Source: Parafrankia sp. EUN1f
GTDB taxonomy: Bacteria > Actinomycetota > Actinomycetes > Frankiales > Frankiaceae
Direction: 5' to 3'
DNA length: 42,065 bases
Assembly: GCF_000177675.1 (NCBI RefSeq)
Contig: NZ_ADGX01000076.1
Location: 1 to 42,065, forward strand
Shown here in pieces: positions 7,971 to 15,967 of the stretch (the stretch's first letter is position 1; every line of letters begins with the position of its first letter). A program made the translations under genes and the position numbers. The notes under the pieces were generated by a model. The model was given only the letters and a program-made list of their open reading frames with translations, was not told the origin of the DNA and searched no databases.

Positions 7971-8342
7971 TCACATGTCGAGACGCGACTCGATGGAGCG
8001 TAGGCGGTGGCGAGCCATCGCAAGGTTGGCCCGGCTCTTGTCGAGCACCAGATAGATGAACAGCCCACGCCCGGTGTGGCTGCTGAGCAGCCTGATCAGG
8101 TGGTACTGCCTGCCGAGGGTGATGAGGATGTCCTCAATGGTGTCCTGCAGGCCGAGATTCTCCATCGTGCGGATCTTCGAGCGGATGACCTCGGTGTTGC
8201 CCGCGGCCGCAATCTCCAGGTCGAAGTTGTGGATGTTGCTGAGCTTGCCGAGGGTCATTCCGCTGGTGAAGTCGACGAGCGCGACTCCGGTAGCACCCTC
8301 GATCTCCAGGCATTCCTTCAGCGCGATGTCCACGCTGTTCAT
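7971..8342 (-). CDS. Roadblock/LC7 domain protein
   Basis: A 123-residue single-domain protein: NSVDIALKECLEIEGATGVALVDFTSGM, then FDLEIAAAGNTEVIRSK and DTIEDILITLGRQYHLIRLL, the usual roadblock fold pattern. In bacteria such proteins are MglB-like regulators of small GTPases or partners of multi-protein switches in actinobacterial conservon operons. No GTPase or sensor kinase is adjacent, so it is an orphan copy. The start is set by GGGAGG five bases before ATG 8342. The frame stays open to another ATG at 8519 and would add 59 acidic, Pro/Asp/Glu-rich residues, so an extended form is possible. Confidence 0.85.
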   Translation of the reverse strand: MNSVDIALKECLEIEGATGVALVDFTSGMTLGKLSNIHNFDLEIAAAGNTEVIRSKIRTMENLGLQDTIEDILITLGRQYHLIRLLSSHTGRGLFIYLVLDKSRANLAMARHRLRSIESRLDM

Positions 8343-8916
8343 GTCGCCTCCCACTTGATCTTCTGTCTCGTCCTCGGCAGGTTCGTCACTGCCTCCGTCG
8401 TCTCCGGGATGGTCGTCTTCGGCGAGCCGGTCCTCTCGTGCGAACCACCAGGTCCCGAGCCTTCTTCGCATTTCGCCCCACTTGAAAATGGGAGCACTCT
8501 CCGGGTCTTCGAGCGCCATGCCGTAGACGCCCTCTCTCCCGGCAATGTCAACTCGCAGGTACCTGCCGACACCATTCCACCAGAATTCAGGTGCATCCGG
8601 CCCGTGCAGTTATGGCGTGCATTGCACACTGGTTGGTCGACCAGGTAGGTGAGTATCACGAGCCTTCAAATTGAGAGCGCTGTAGGTTTGCTGCCTTCAA
8701 TTCCATAACCGCAGGTCAGGGGTGGTGCTGGGTGGTTGAAGTGGTGCCGGCCGTCCGGAGCCGAGCCTGTCGCGGTGACAGGCCCGGAGGCCGACCAGAG
8801 CCGGACGGAGATGACATCGAGACACCGGACCGCCGGCACCAGAACTGCCAGACATCACAGCCGCCCGGTCAGATGGTGGCTGTCCGCGGGAACATCGGGC
8901 GTGCAGTCCGGGCTGG
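8343..8916. other. Intergenic region between peroxiredoxin and roadblock genes
   Basis: Apart from the possible N-terminal extension of the roadblock protein (8343-8519, minus strand), no gene is supported. A relatively AT-rich stretch at about 8640-8710 is a likely promoter area for the roadblock gene. Confidence 0.5.
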
Positions 8917-9390
8917 TCAGAGCTTGGCGAGCGCGGCAGCGATCGTGTCGACGTTTGAATAGGTTATGCCGATCAATCCGACCTCTTTCCAACGCAGCAC
9001 GCCGTCCCCGTCGACAACGAACACCGAACGCCGCAGGCCCAGCCCGGGCAGGGCGATGCCGTACTGTTTGACGACCGTGCGCTCGGTGTCGGCCAGGAGC
9101 GGGAACCCCAGCGAGTGCGACCGGGCGAACTCCTCGTGGCTGTCGAGCCCCTGCGGGCTGATTCCCCAGACCGGGGCCCCGAGACCGCGGAACACCTCGA
9201 TGCCCGCAGTATAGGAGCACAGCTGCTTCGTGCAGACCGGGGTGTTGTCGCCGGGGTAGAACGCGAGGACGACCGGATGGCCCTTCTCCTGGGAGAGGGT
9301 GAAGTCCGACCGGAGCGCCTCTCCGTCGTTGAGCGTCAGGCCGGGGAGAGTGAAGTCGGGAACCGGTTGGCCGACCGCGGGAGTTGCCAT
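8917..9390 (-). CDS. Peroxiredoxin, PrxQ/BCP type
   Basis: A 157-residue thioredoxin-fold peroxidase. The catalytic loop YPGDNTPVCTKQLC gives peroxidatic Cys53 and a resolving Cys58 five residues later, the PrxQ/BCP layout. The remainder follows the AhpC/TSA pattern (VWGISPQGLDSHEEFARSHSLGFPLLAD, RSVFVVDGDG). It reduces hydrogen and organic peroxides using thioredoxin- or mycothiol-linked reductants. The ATG at 9390 is preceded by AAGGAAAGGG at longer than ideal spacing. The frame continues upstream through a tandem repeat with no coding character, so the longer form is rejected. The gene stands alone. Confidence 0.9.
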   Translation of the reverse strand: MATPAVGQPVPDFTLPGLTLNDGEALRSDFTLSQEKGHPVVLAFYPGDNTPVCTKQLCSYTAGIEVFRGLGAPVWGISPQGLDSHEEFARSHSLGFPLLADTERTVVKQYGIALPGLGLRRSVFVVDGDGVLRWKEVGLIGITYSNVDTIAAALAKL

Positions 9391-9544
9391 CGGGAGATCA
9401 CCCTTTCCTTGTGGCCGAGTCTGCTCGTGCCATCGTCGGACCCGCCTGGGGGACCGCCGGCGGGCCGGCGGGTGGCGGGGGCCCGATGGGTGAGGCGACA
9501 ACGCTTCGGCCGCCCGGAGCCCGGGCATGGTGGACGTACGGGGA

Positions 9545-9609
9545 GTGTGGGACCTGCAGGGGGTGTGGGACCTGCAGGGGGTGTGGGACCTGCAGGGGGT
9601 GTGGGAGCC
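9545..9609. repeat. 18-bp minisatellite, 3.6 copies
   Basis: Three perfect tandem copies of an 18-bp unit, GTGTGGGACCTGCAGGGG, plus a partial fourth, lie 150 bp upstream of the peroxiredoxin start. It is one of several unrelated 18-bp repeats in this window. Confidence 0.93.
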
Positions 9610-10310
9610 GCGCAACGTTCGGGCCCGCGCCCTGGGCGGGCCGCAGGGGAGCCGCGGGATCCACCCGCAAGCTCGACCATCTGGCTCCTTCGGTTGCGTT
9701 CGGACGTGGTAGCCGTGACGAGGCGGCCCGAGCGCCGGTGCCCGTCGTAGGTGACCGTCGAATTATGCCACCACGCTGGTGACGTAAAGCTGATGTCGTC
9801 GGCGCCCCTTGATCCCGCACTCCTGGTGGTGGCGGGAAGCTGTGCCGCTGGCATTCTCCCGGTGTGTCGGGCCGCGATGCCCGCCAGGGTCTGCCATTGT
9901 GCTCATGTTGTGGGACCAAAGGCCCGGTCGGCGCGGCAATAGCCCCGAACCAATCCGGCCCGGCCCGTGCGGTGCGGTGCGCCTGGGATAATTCAGAGCG
10001 GAACTCCCAGCGGCCTGGAATAGATCTCGGAGCCGATCTACCGGATTCAGCGGAGCTGTGTCAGATCTTCCGAGTGCTGTGGGTGGATTCATGGGTGCCG
10101 CGCCCGCCTGTTTCCCGGGATCGGAGTCACCGGTGCGGGCGGGAAACGCCGGCGGCCCGCGCTTCGAATCGTGTGCTCTGGCACAGAAAAGGTGTCGATC
10201 CGACGCTCCTGTCGGAGCGCGGCGGCACGGAATGGTGCGGAATGCGCCCACTGTTCACGCTGGCGCAGTCGGCCCGGTGCGGCAGCGGGGGACTGGTTCC
10301 CGGCCAACAG
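9610..10310. other. Noncoding stretch upstream of the peroxiredoxin gene
   Basis: No frame here has a recognisable product. The only structure of note is a pair of mutually exclusive inverted repeats at 10101-10147 (CGCCCGC with GCGGGCG, or GTTTCCCG with CGGGAAAC). Confidence 0.5.
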
Positions 10311-10312
10311 AG

Positions 10313-10343
10313 AAAAGCTCCTGCCCAAGCGGTGGGCAGGAGC
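10313..10343 (-). terminator. Intrinsic terminator of the halogenase-like gene
   Basis: An 11-bp perfect stem, GCTCCTGCCCA (10317-10327) with TGGGCAGGAGC (10333-10343), is followed on the minus strand by TTTTCT. It lies about 100 bases past the stop at 10448. Confidence 0.85.
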
Positions 10344-10447
10344 GGCGAAGGGCGCTGTCCGGCAGCGTGCCGGACGGGCCCAGGGCGGGAGCGGCGCTTG
10401 GCGCCGGCCGCACCTGGGCCAGATCTGGTCGCCGTCAGTAGCAGTCC

Positions 10448-12097
10448 TCAGAGCGCCGCCGGCGCCGGAGCACCACCGCTGCGGGCCAGCAACGCCTCGA
10501 GGTCGTAGCCGTACCACCGGCGCATCGGCTCCGGTGAGGTCGTCCGGCCCCACTCGTACATCCGGCGCTGTGCTTCGAACGAGCCGTCATGCCACCGGCG
10601 CAGGACGTCCCCGAGCCGCAGCGGACTAGGCAGGAAGTCCGCGGAGCCGAGCAGCGTGGCGAGCTGCTCCACCGCCGCTCCCGGTGTCGCCCGGTTCTGC
10701 TCGACGTCCTCCATGACCAGGCCGAGCCGGCGGAACAGGTCCTGGAACTCCGGCAGATCGGGGCAGAAGGTGCCGGGGAAGGGTGCGTCGAACAGCCGGT
10801 CGAACAGCGCCGGGTCGCCGCTCTCCTCGTAGGCGAAGTAGGTGCCGACGATGCGGGCGATCCCGAGGTTCCAGCCCATGAACCAGACCTTCGACCAGGC
10901 CCGCCACAGATCGAAGTCGCGGAAGGAGGTGTAGGAGCCGGCTACCAGCTGGTCGTTCACGTCGAGGATGGTCTGGTTGAGCTGGTCGACGGAGGCGAAG
11001 CGCTCGGCCGAGAGGTCGTCGTCGGCGAGGGCCTCCATGAGCAGCGGCGCGAACGAGTAGATCACCTGCATCGTGTTCGCCATACCGCGGGAGAACAGGG
11101 CGTCGATGGCACCGGCGGCGTGGCTCATCATGGCCCAGCGATCGCCGACGGTGCGGGTGCTGGAGTACTGGGTGCGCCCGGTGGAGACCCACTCCCAGGT
11201 CGGCCGCGCGTGCTCGAACTGGCGGGCGACGCTGGGGAAGCGGTCGAGGAAGGCCTGCCACTCCTCGGTCGCGCCGACTCCGGGCTGCTTCGGGAACCGG
11301 CGTGTGTCGAGGTTGAGCCCGACGCTGCACAACGGGTTGGTGGCGCCTTCGTGGTTGTCGAACGGGATCACCCACAGCCAGCCACCGTCGAACAGGTGGT
11401 GCAGCGTGCCCTGATACCAGGGCGTCGGCTGACCGCTCGGCCGGGTGACGTGATCGAACGGGGTGACGCCGACCATGTGGGTGAACAGCGTCCGTGAGTG
11501 GCTCCGGAAGCGGCAGGGATCCTCGCGCAGGCCGTACTGGTTCGCGAGCACGGAGTTGCGCCCGGACGCGTCGACGACGTAGCGGACCCGCAGCTGTTCC
11601 CCGGCCCTGGTGTGCAGGGTCGCCGCGCTGTCGGTGATCTCCACGCGGTCGACGAAGGTCCGCTGCCGAGGATGCGCACCATGCCGCACCGCGGAGTAGA
11701 AGAGGTAGGAGTCGATGTCCTGGCGGTGCATGTGCATCTCGGGGCCGTTCGGGAACTCCGAAACGCTACACTGCGTCACCTCCTCCGGGTTCTGGATCTC
11801 CCCCTCCCGGTGGTAGACGAAGCCGAAGTTTCGTTTCACTCCGCAGGCGGAGGAGACATGCCGACGGACTCCCTCGAAGCTGCTGACGTGGCCGAGTTCC
11901 GGGACGTCGAACCGTTTGGCCAGGAGTTTCAGCAGATAGGTCGTCTCTCCGATCGTCGATTCCCCCAGCGCGAATCTCGGGTGGGTGCCGCTGTCGATGA
12001 GTACCACGCTGTGACCATGGCGGGCGAGGATGTTGGCCAGTGTTGAGCCGGCGATGCCGCTGCCGAGAATGGCGACCGAATAGTCGTACTCACTCAT
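10448..12097 (-). CDS. FAD-dependent oxidoreductase, flavin-dependent halogenase-like
   Basis: A 549-residue flavoprotein. The N-terminal Rossmann motif GSGIAG is at 12-17. GESTIG at 45-50 resembles the GEST(I/L)P block of halogenases. W240-L-W-V-I-P245 matches the WxWxIP motif that flavin-dependent halogenases use to suppress monooxygenase activity. The later FxxPxxSxG block is degenerate here (DALFSRGM, Pro replaced). It may halogenate an unknown substrate or be a related oxidase or hydroxylase; sequence alone cannot decide. GGGAG precedes the ATG. It has its own terminator and no biosynthetic neighbours, so it is a single-gene unit, divergent from hyuB. Confidence 0.8.
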   Translation of the reverse strand: MSEYDYSVAILGSGIAGSTLANILARHGHSVVLIDSGTHPRFALGESTIGETTYLLKLLAKRFDVPELGHVSSFEGVRRHVSSACGVKRNFGFVYHREGEIQNPEEVTQCSVSEFPNGPEMHMHRQDIDSYLFYSAVRHGAHPRQRTFVDRVEITDSAATLHTRAGEQLRVRYVVDASGRNSVLANQYGLREDPCRFRSHSRTLFTHMVGVTPFDHVTRPSGQPTPWYQGTLHHLFDGGWLWVIPFDNHEGATNPLCSVGLNLDTRRFPKQPGVGATEEWQAFLDRFPSVARQFEHARPTWEWVSTGRTQYSSTRTVGDRWAMMSHAAGAIDALFSRGMANTMQVIYSFAPLLMEALADDDLSAERFASVDQLNQTILDVNDQLVAGSYTSFRDFDLWRAWSKVWFMGWNLGIARIVGTYFAYEESGDPALFDRLFDAPFPGTFCPDLPEFQDLFRRLGLVMEDVEQNRATPGAAVEQLATLLGSADFLPSPLRLGDVLRRWHDGSFEAQRRMYEWGRTTSPEPMRRWYGYDLEALLARSGGAPAPAAL

Positions 12098-12256
12098 TGC
12101 GTTGCTCCCTGGACGCAGCTATCCGGAGACGATTTACGGATCTTGTCGCGCCCGTGGGCGCCCGAGACCCTCAGGCCTCGTCCTAATCGCGTACTGAACC
12201 ACTTATCCGTCCGTTGGTCTAGATAAATGAGAAATCAATACGAAGTGGACAGTGCA

Positions 12257-12285
12257 TTGTGGTGTTTGGCAGGGATTGATATAAC
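12257..12285 (+). promoter_or_regulatory. Candidate promoter upstream of hyuB
   Basis: TTGTGG (12257-12262) and TATAAC (12280-12285) are separated by 17 bases in an unusually AT-rich stretch. A direct repeat GGTGTTTGGC (12261-12270 and 12289-12298) overlaps the promoter and could be an operator. The 331-bp gap between the divergent genes at 12097 and 12429 holds no other feature I can support. Confidence 0.45.
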
Positions 12286-12428
12286 TTAGGTGTTTGGCCG
12301 GATCTGTCCGTATGGTCTTATTGGGGTGCTTTGTTGGTCTGGATCCTGTCACCTGGTCTTGTGTCACGGATGTTGACTTCCTCGGTGGGCTCGGCTCAGC
12401 CGCGGTGCGGGGTGGGAAGCTGGGGGGC

Positions 12429-14198
12429 ATGGATCCGGTGACCCTGGCGGTGTTGTCGAGTGCGGTGGGCGGCATCGCGCAGGAGATGGGGACGCTGCTG
12501 GTCCGCAGTGCCTACTCGTCCAACATCAAGGAGCGGCGGGACTGCTCGGCGGCGCTCTTCGACGCCCGCGGGCGGATGATCGCGCAGGCCGCTCACGTGC
12601 CCGTCCATCTCGGCGCGATGTACGAGTCCGTGCGGGTGGTCACCGAGCGTGGGCCGGAGCCCGGTGATGTGTGGGTGCTCAACGACCCGTTCTCCGGCGG
12701 CAACCATCTGCCGGATGTGACTCTGGTGGCCCCGTTGTTGCTCGGTGACGAGGTCGTCGGCTACGCCGCCACCCGCGCCCACCACTCGGACATGGGCGGG
12801 ATGCGCCCGGGCTCCATGCCTGCCGACTCGACCGAGATCTTCGCGGAAGGCCTGATCATCCCGCCGATCCGTCTCGTCCGAGCCGGTCAGTGGCAGGCGG
12901 ACGTGCTCGATCTCATCTGCGCCAACTCACGGACGCCCGATCTGCGGCGCGGTGACCTGCGCGCGCAGGCGGCGGCGGCCGGCCTGGCGCAGACCCGGCT
13001 CACCGAGCTCGCTCACCGGCACGGCGGGTCGGTGGTGCTGGAGTCGTTCGCCGAGGTGCTCCGCTACGGCGAGCGGCGCAGCCGGGCGGTGATCGCGAGT
13101 CTGCCCGACGGCGTGTACCGGGTGGAGAGCGAGCTGGAGGGCGACGGAGTCGACGACCGGGACATCGCGCTGCGGGTCGCGGTCGTCATCGCGGGCGACA
13201 GCATGACGGTGGACTTCGGCGGGACCTCCCCGGCGGTTCGCGGCAACGTCAACTGCCCGCGTGCCGTCACCCGCTCGGCCTGCTGCTTCGCGCTGCGCGT
13301 GCTGCTGCCCGAGGACGTCCCGACCGGCGACGGCACCTACGCCCCGCTGACCGTGGTGACCGAGCCCGGCTCGCTGGTGGACGCGCGGCGGCCGTCCGCC
13401 GTCGTCGCCGGCAACGTCGAGACGTCGCAGCGCATTGCCGACACCGTACTCGCGGCCCTGCGACTGGCGACAGGCGCGGACGCAGGTTCGGCCGGGGCGT
13501 CGGAGGCGGCCGGGGTGTCGGAGGCACTGCCCGCCGAGACCGTCGAGATCTCCAAGGCCGCCGTGCTGCCGGCCCCCGGGCAGGGGACGATGAACAACCT
13601 GGTGATCGGCGGAGCCACCTGGACCTACTACGAGACCCTGGGTGGCGGCCAGGGTGCGTCCGCCCGGGGGCCGGGGCCGTCCGGAGTGCACGTGGGGATG
13701 ACGAACACCCTTAACACTCCGATCGAGGCGCTCGAACTGGAGTACCCGCTACGGGTGGAGCGTTACGAGCTGGCCGACGGAACCGGTGGGCGTGGCAGGC
13801 ACGCCGGGGGTGCGGGGCTCGTGCGCTCGGTGCGGGTCCTGGAGCCGGCGACGCTGTCGGTGCTGAGTGATCGACGGCGGCATGCGCCGGGTGGGATCGC
13901 CGGCGGGGAACCGGGCGCGGTCGGCCACAACGACGTCGACGGGGTTTCGCTCCCGCCCAAGGCGAGCCGGCAGCTTCCAGCTGGCGCGGTGGTCACTCTC
14001 CGTACTCCTGGTGGCGGTGGATGGGGCCCGCCGTCGTCAGGTGACGGTGCTGCCGGTGGTGTCGCTGGTGATACCGACGACGGCGGCGGTGCCTGTGGCG
14101 GTGGCGGCCATGTCGTCACCGGAAGTGACGACACTGACCTGGACGAAGCGGACGGAGCGCCAGTTGACGAGCACCCGCTGCCCGCCGACGAGGTGTAG
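12429..14198 (+). CDS. Hydantoinase B / 5-oxoprolinase beta-type subunit (HyuB family)
   Basis: A 589-residue HyuB-family protein. The N-terminus (DPVTLAVLSSAVGGIAQEMG, SSNIKERRDCSAALFD) and the NDPFSGGNHLPDVTL and HHSDMGG blocks are diagnostic. Family members act with HyuA as ATP-dependent hydantoinases, 5-oxoprolinases or acetone carboxylase-like subunits. No hyuA is adjacent, which is unusual. ATG 12429 follows GGGGGG; the open frame upstream to 12294 is rejected as non-homologous. The usual C-terminal GGGGWGPP is reached at about 14033, but the frame continues for 54 low-complexity Gly/Asp-rich residues. These overlap the opposite-strand gene at 14037 and suggest loss of the original stop. 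Confidence 0.88.
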   Translation: MDPVTLAVLSSAVGGIAQEMGTLLVRSAYSSNIKERRDCSAALFDARGRMIAQAAHVPVHLGAMYESVRVVTERGPEPGDVWVLNDPFSGGNHLPDVTLVAPLLLGDEVVGYAATRAHHSDMGGMRPGSMPADSTEIFAEGLIIPPIRLVRAGQWQADVLDLICANSRTPDLRRGDLRAQAAAAGLAQTRLTELAHRHGGSVVLESFAEVLRYGERRSRAVIASLPDGVYRVESELEGDGVDDRDIALRVAVVIAGDSMTVDFGGTSPAVRGNVNCPRAVTRSACCFALRVLLPEDVPTGDGTYAPLTVVTEPGSLVDARRPSAVVAGNVETSQRIADTVLAALRLATGADAGSAGASEAAGVSEALPAETVEISKAAVLPAPGQGTMNNLVIGGATWTYYETLGGGQGASARGPGPSGVHVGMTNTLNTPIEALELEYPLRVERYELADGTGGRGRHAGGAGLVRSVRVLEPATLSVLSDRRRHAPGGIAGGEPGAVGHNDVDGVSLPPKASRQLPAGAVVTLRTPGGGGWGPPSSGDGAAGGVAGDTDDGGGACGGGGHVVTGSDDTDLDEADGAPVDEHPLPADEV

Positions 14199-14312
14199 CT
14201 GCTCGACTTCGCAGCGGAACACGGCCTGCGCGACGCGCCGCCGGAGTTCCTCGGGGTCGACCTCGTCACGCAGAGTGTAGGTCTGGTCGTCAATCGTTAT
14301 CTGAACTGCCAC
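14037..14312 (-). CDS. Small protein of unknown function overlapping the hyuB 3' end
   Basis: A 91-residue protein that starts VAVQITIDDQTYTLRDEVDPEEL and contains FRCEVEQLHLVGG and LVNWRSVRFVQVS, a credible alpha/beta core. The C-terminal 20 residues are Thr/Ala/Gly-rich. GTG 14312 is preceded by a weak GGTGGG. The last 162 bases are antisense to the 54-residue tail of hyuB, so one of the two tails is probably not conserved. No family is recognised. Confidence 0.6.
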   Translation of the reverse strand: MAVQITIDDQTYTLRDEVDPEELRRRVAQAVFRCEVEQLHLVGGQRVLVNWRSVRFVQVSVVTSGDDMAATATGTAAVVGITSDTTGSTVT

Positions 14313-14485
14313 GCGCCCACCTTCGCACACGCGTTCGACTACGGCAACGTGTCATGAAGCAAACGATGAGCCAAAGGTGTGATCGGCGGATCCACGCAAT
14401 CGGCTGCGAAATCGGCACTCGGCGTTCACGATCGAGATGGGAAAGGCAGTGGCCCGACCGGGACACCAGGCACCGGGAGGCACGG

Positions 14486-15205
14486 ATGGAAGCCGAGTTC
14501 GGTGTCGGCACGGCGATGGCCGGGTGGGCTGATCCGGGCGAACCAGGCCGCGCTCCGCGCTCGCCCCTGGCGAGAGCCTTCGACGGAGCGTTACTGACCG
14601 TCGGGGCCAGTGCCGAGGCGGGAGAGCGGGTGGCGGCCTTCGTCGATCTCGTCCGGCGCTACCGGGAACCCGGCCGCCACTACCACACGCTGCGTCACGT
14701 GGCGGAGACCACCGCGGCCTTCCACCTGCTGATCGCCGCCGATCGCGCGGAGGCCACCGGGGTCGATCCGGCGGTCTGCCTGCTCGCGGTGCACTTCCAC
14801 GATGCCGTGTACGACTCGCGCGCCCGGGACAACGAGCGGCTGTCAGCCGATCTGGCCGCTGAGGTCCTCGGTGACCTCGGCTGCCCGGCCGGGGTGATCG
14901 CCGACGTGCGACGGCTGGTGGAGGCCACTGCGGGCCACGGTTCGCGTTCGGTCGACGAGGCGTTCGTGAACGACGCCGACCTGCGGGTGCTGGCCCGCCC
15001 CGCGCAGTCCTACGACCACTATGTCCGCCGGGTGCGGCTGGAGTACTCCTGGGCCGGCGGCGACGCCTGGTCCGCCGGCCGTGGCGCCGTGCTGCGGCAC
15101 CTGCTGGACGGGCCGATCTACGCGACGGCCTGGGCCCGCCGGCACTGGGAACCGGCCGCCCGGGCCAATCTCAACCGTGAGCTTTCGGCGCTGTCCCTTA
15201 CCTGA
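14486..15205 (+). CDS. HD-domain metal-dependent phosphohydrolase
   Basis: A 239-residue predicted phosphohydrolase of the HD superfamily. The first metal-binding block is YHTLRHV, the HD pair is in AVHFHDAVYD, and a later NDADLRVL gives a further acidic ligand. The architecture matches a small cytosolic family of predicted HD hydrolases whose substrate is unknown. The start is clear: GGGAGG five bases before ATG 14486. The reading frame extends upstream to 14354 without coding character. It is monocistronic on the plus strand, and downstream lies a decayed region. Confidence 0.85.
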   Translation: MEAEFGVGTAMAGWADPGEPGRAPRSPLARAFDGALLTVGASAEAGERVAAFVDLVRRYREPGRHYHTLRHVAETTAAFHLLIAADRAEATGVDPAVCLLAVHFHDAVYDSRARDNERLSADLAAEVLGDLGCPAGVIADVRRLVEATAGHGSRSVDEAFVNDADLRVLARPAQSYDHYVRRVRLEYSWAGGDAWSAGRGAVLRHLLDGPIYATAWARRHWEPAARANLNRELSALSLT

Positions 15206-15275
15206 GGCGCCGGGCATTGGGCGCTGGGCGCCGGTGGGCGTGATCGCCGGGTGACCGCGAGCGGTGGTGGTTGCG

Positions 15276-15695
15276 GCTACGAGCGCACAGTGTCGCGCAG
15301 GCTTGCCAGCGGCGCGGCGGTGTGACGGCGCACGATCGCCGCGGCCGCGGCCGCAGCCGCGGTCGGCGTCCCGCGCCCGGCAGGCCGCGAGCAGTTCCGC
15401 GTGCTCGTCGAGGGCCTCCTGCCGACGTCCCGCCATGTGCTCGATCTCGCCCCGGATGCGCAGCGCGGAGAGGTTGAGCAGGCTGTGCGGCATCGTCAGC
15501 GCGCGCGGACGCCGCGACGGGGCCCCAGCACCAGGTGGAAGTCCCGGTTGAGCAGGATCCGCCCGCTCCGGGCGGGCGCGGCGCATCCGGCTCTGGATGG
15601 CCTCCGCCTCGGCCAGGACGTCCGTGGTCATGAGCGGGATGGCGTGGCGGAGGTTGTCGGCCTCGATGACGTCGAGCGGCGAGATCCCGGTCGAC
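15276..15695 (-). pseudogene. GntR/FCD-family regulator, C-terminal remnant with frameshifts
   Basis: The minus strand carries successive pieces of an FCD ligand-binding domain in different frames: SPLDVIEADNLRHAIPLM, then LLNRDFHLVLG in a second frame, then LLNLSALRIRGEIEHMAG and EALDEHAELLAACRARDAD. The end, IVRRHTAAPLASLRDTVRS followed by TAG at 15276, is in yet another frame. The N-terminal winged-helix domain is absent. At least three frameshifts plus truncation make it non-functional. It presumably regulated catabolic genes here before decay; the intact IclR gene next door may now have that role. Confidence 0.8.
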
Positions 15696-15880
15696 TGGGT
15701 GGGCGACTACCTCAGTCCGGTGCACCTGGGCGAGCCGAGCGGGCTCGCGCAGGCCGACCGGGTCAACCCGTACTACTGGTACGGATCCCCGATCGAGACC
15801 CAGACGGACTACGTCCTGCAGAAGCCGTGGCGGTGCCGGGCTTCGCGCGTGCCGTGGTCGCGGGAAGAGACAATTGCCCT
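15695..15880 (+). pseudogene. Unidentified gene fragment
   Basis: A plus-strand stretch encodes a protein-like sequence, including DWVGDYLSPVHLGEPSG and NPYYWYGSPIETQTDYV, that begins without a start codon exactly where the GntR remnant ends and degrades into non-coding sequence. The abrupt join to an oppositely oriented fragment marks a deletion or rearrangement point. I cannot name the family. Confidence 0.4.
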
Positions 15881-15967
15881 GACGTGGGACATGCCGGTGC
15901 CCGGCCACGGGGCCACGGGGCCACCGACATCGCAGCGCGCGGATATGCGGATATGAGGAGTACACAG

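Noticed and set aside
7142-8068. Open frames on both strands between hpnH and the roadblock gene
   Set aside because: No ribosome-binding site, no recognisable sequence, composition dominated by Arg/Pro/Gly, and they run over the roadblock terminator.
10158-10185. tRNA-like CTTCGAATC loop
   Set aside because: No flanking 5-bp T stem, no acceptor pairing and no anticodon arm upstream.
9763-10508. Two overlapping frames of more than 160 codons upstream of the peroxiredoxin gene
   Set aside because: Neither shows protein-like blocks, and one crosses the intrinsic terminator at 10313 and the halogenase-like gene.
15401-15967. N-terminal extension of the IclR protein
   Set aside because: The frame is antisense to the GntR relic, and GAGGAG marks the start at 15968.
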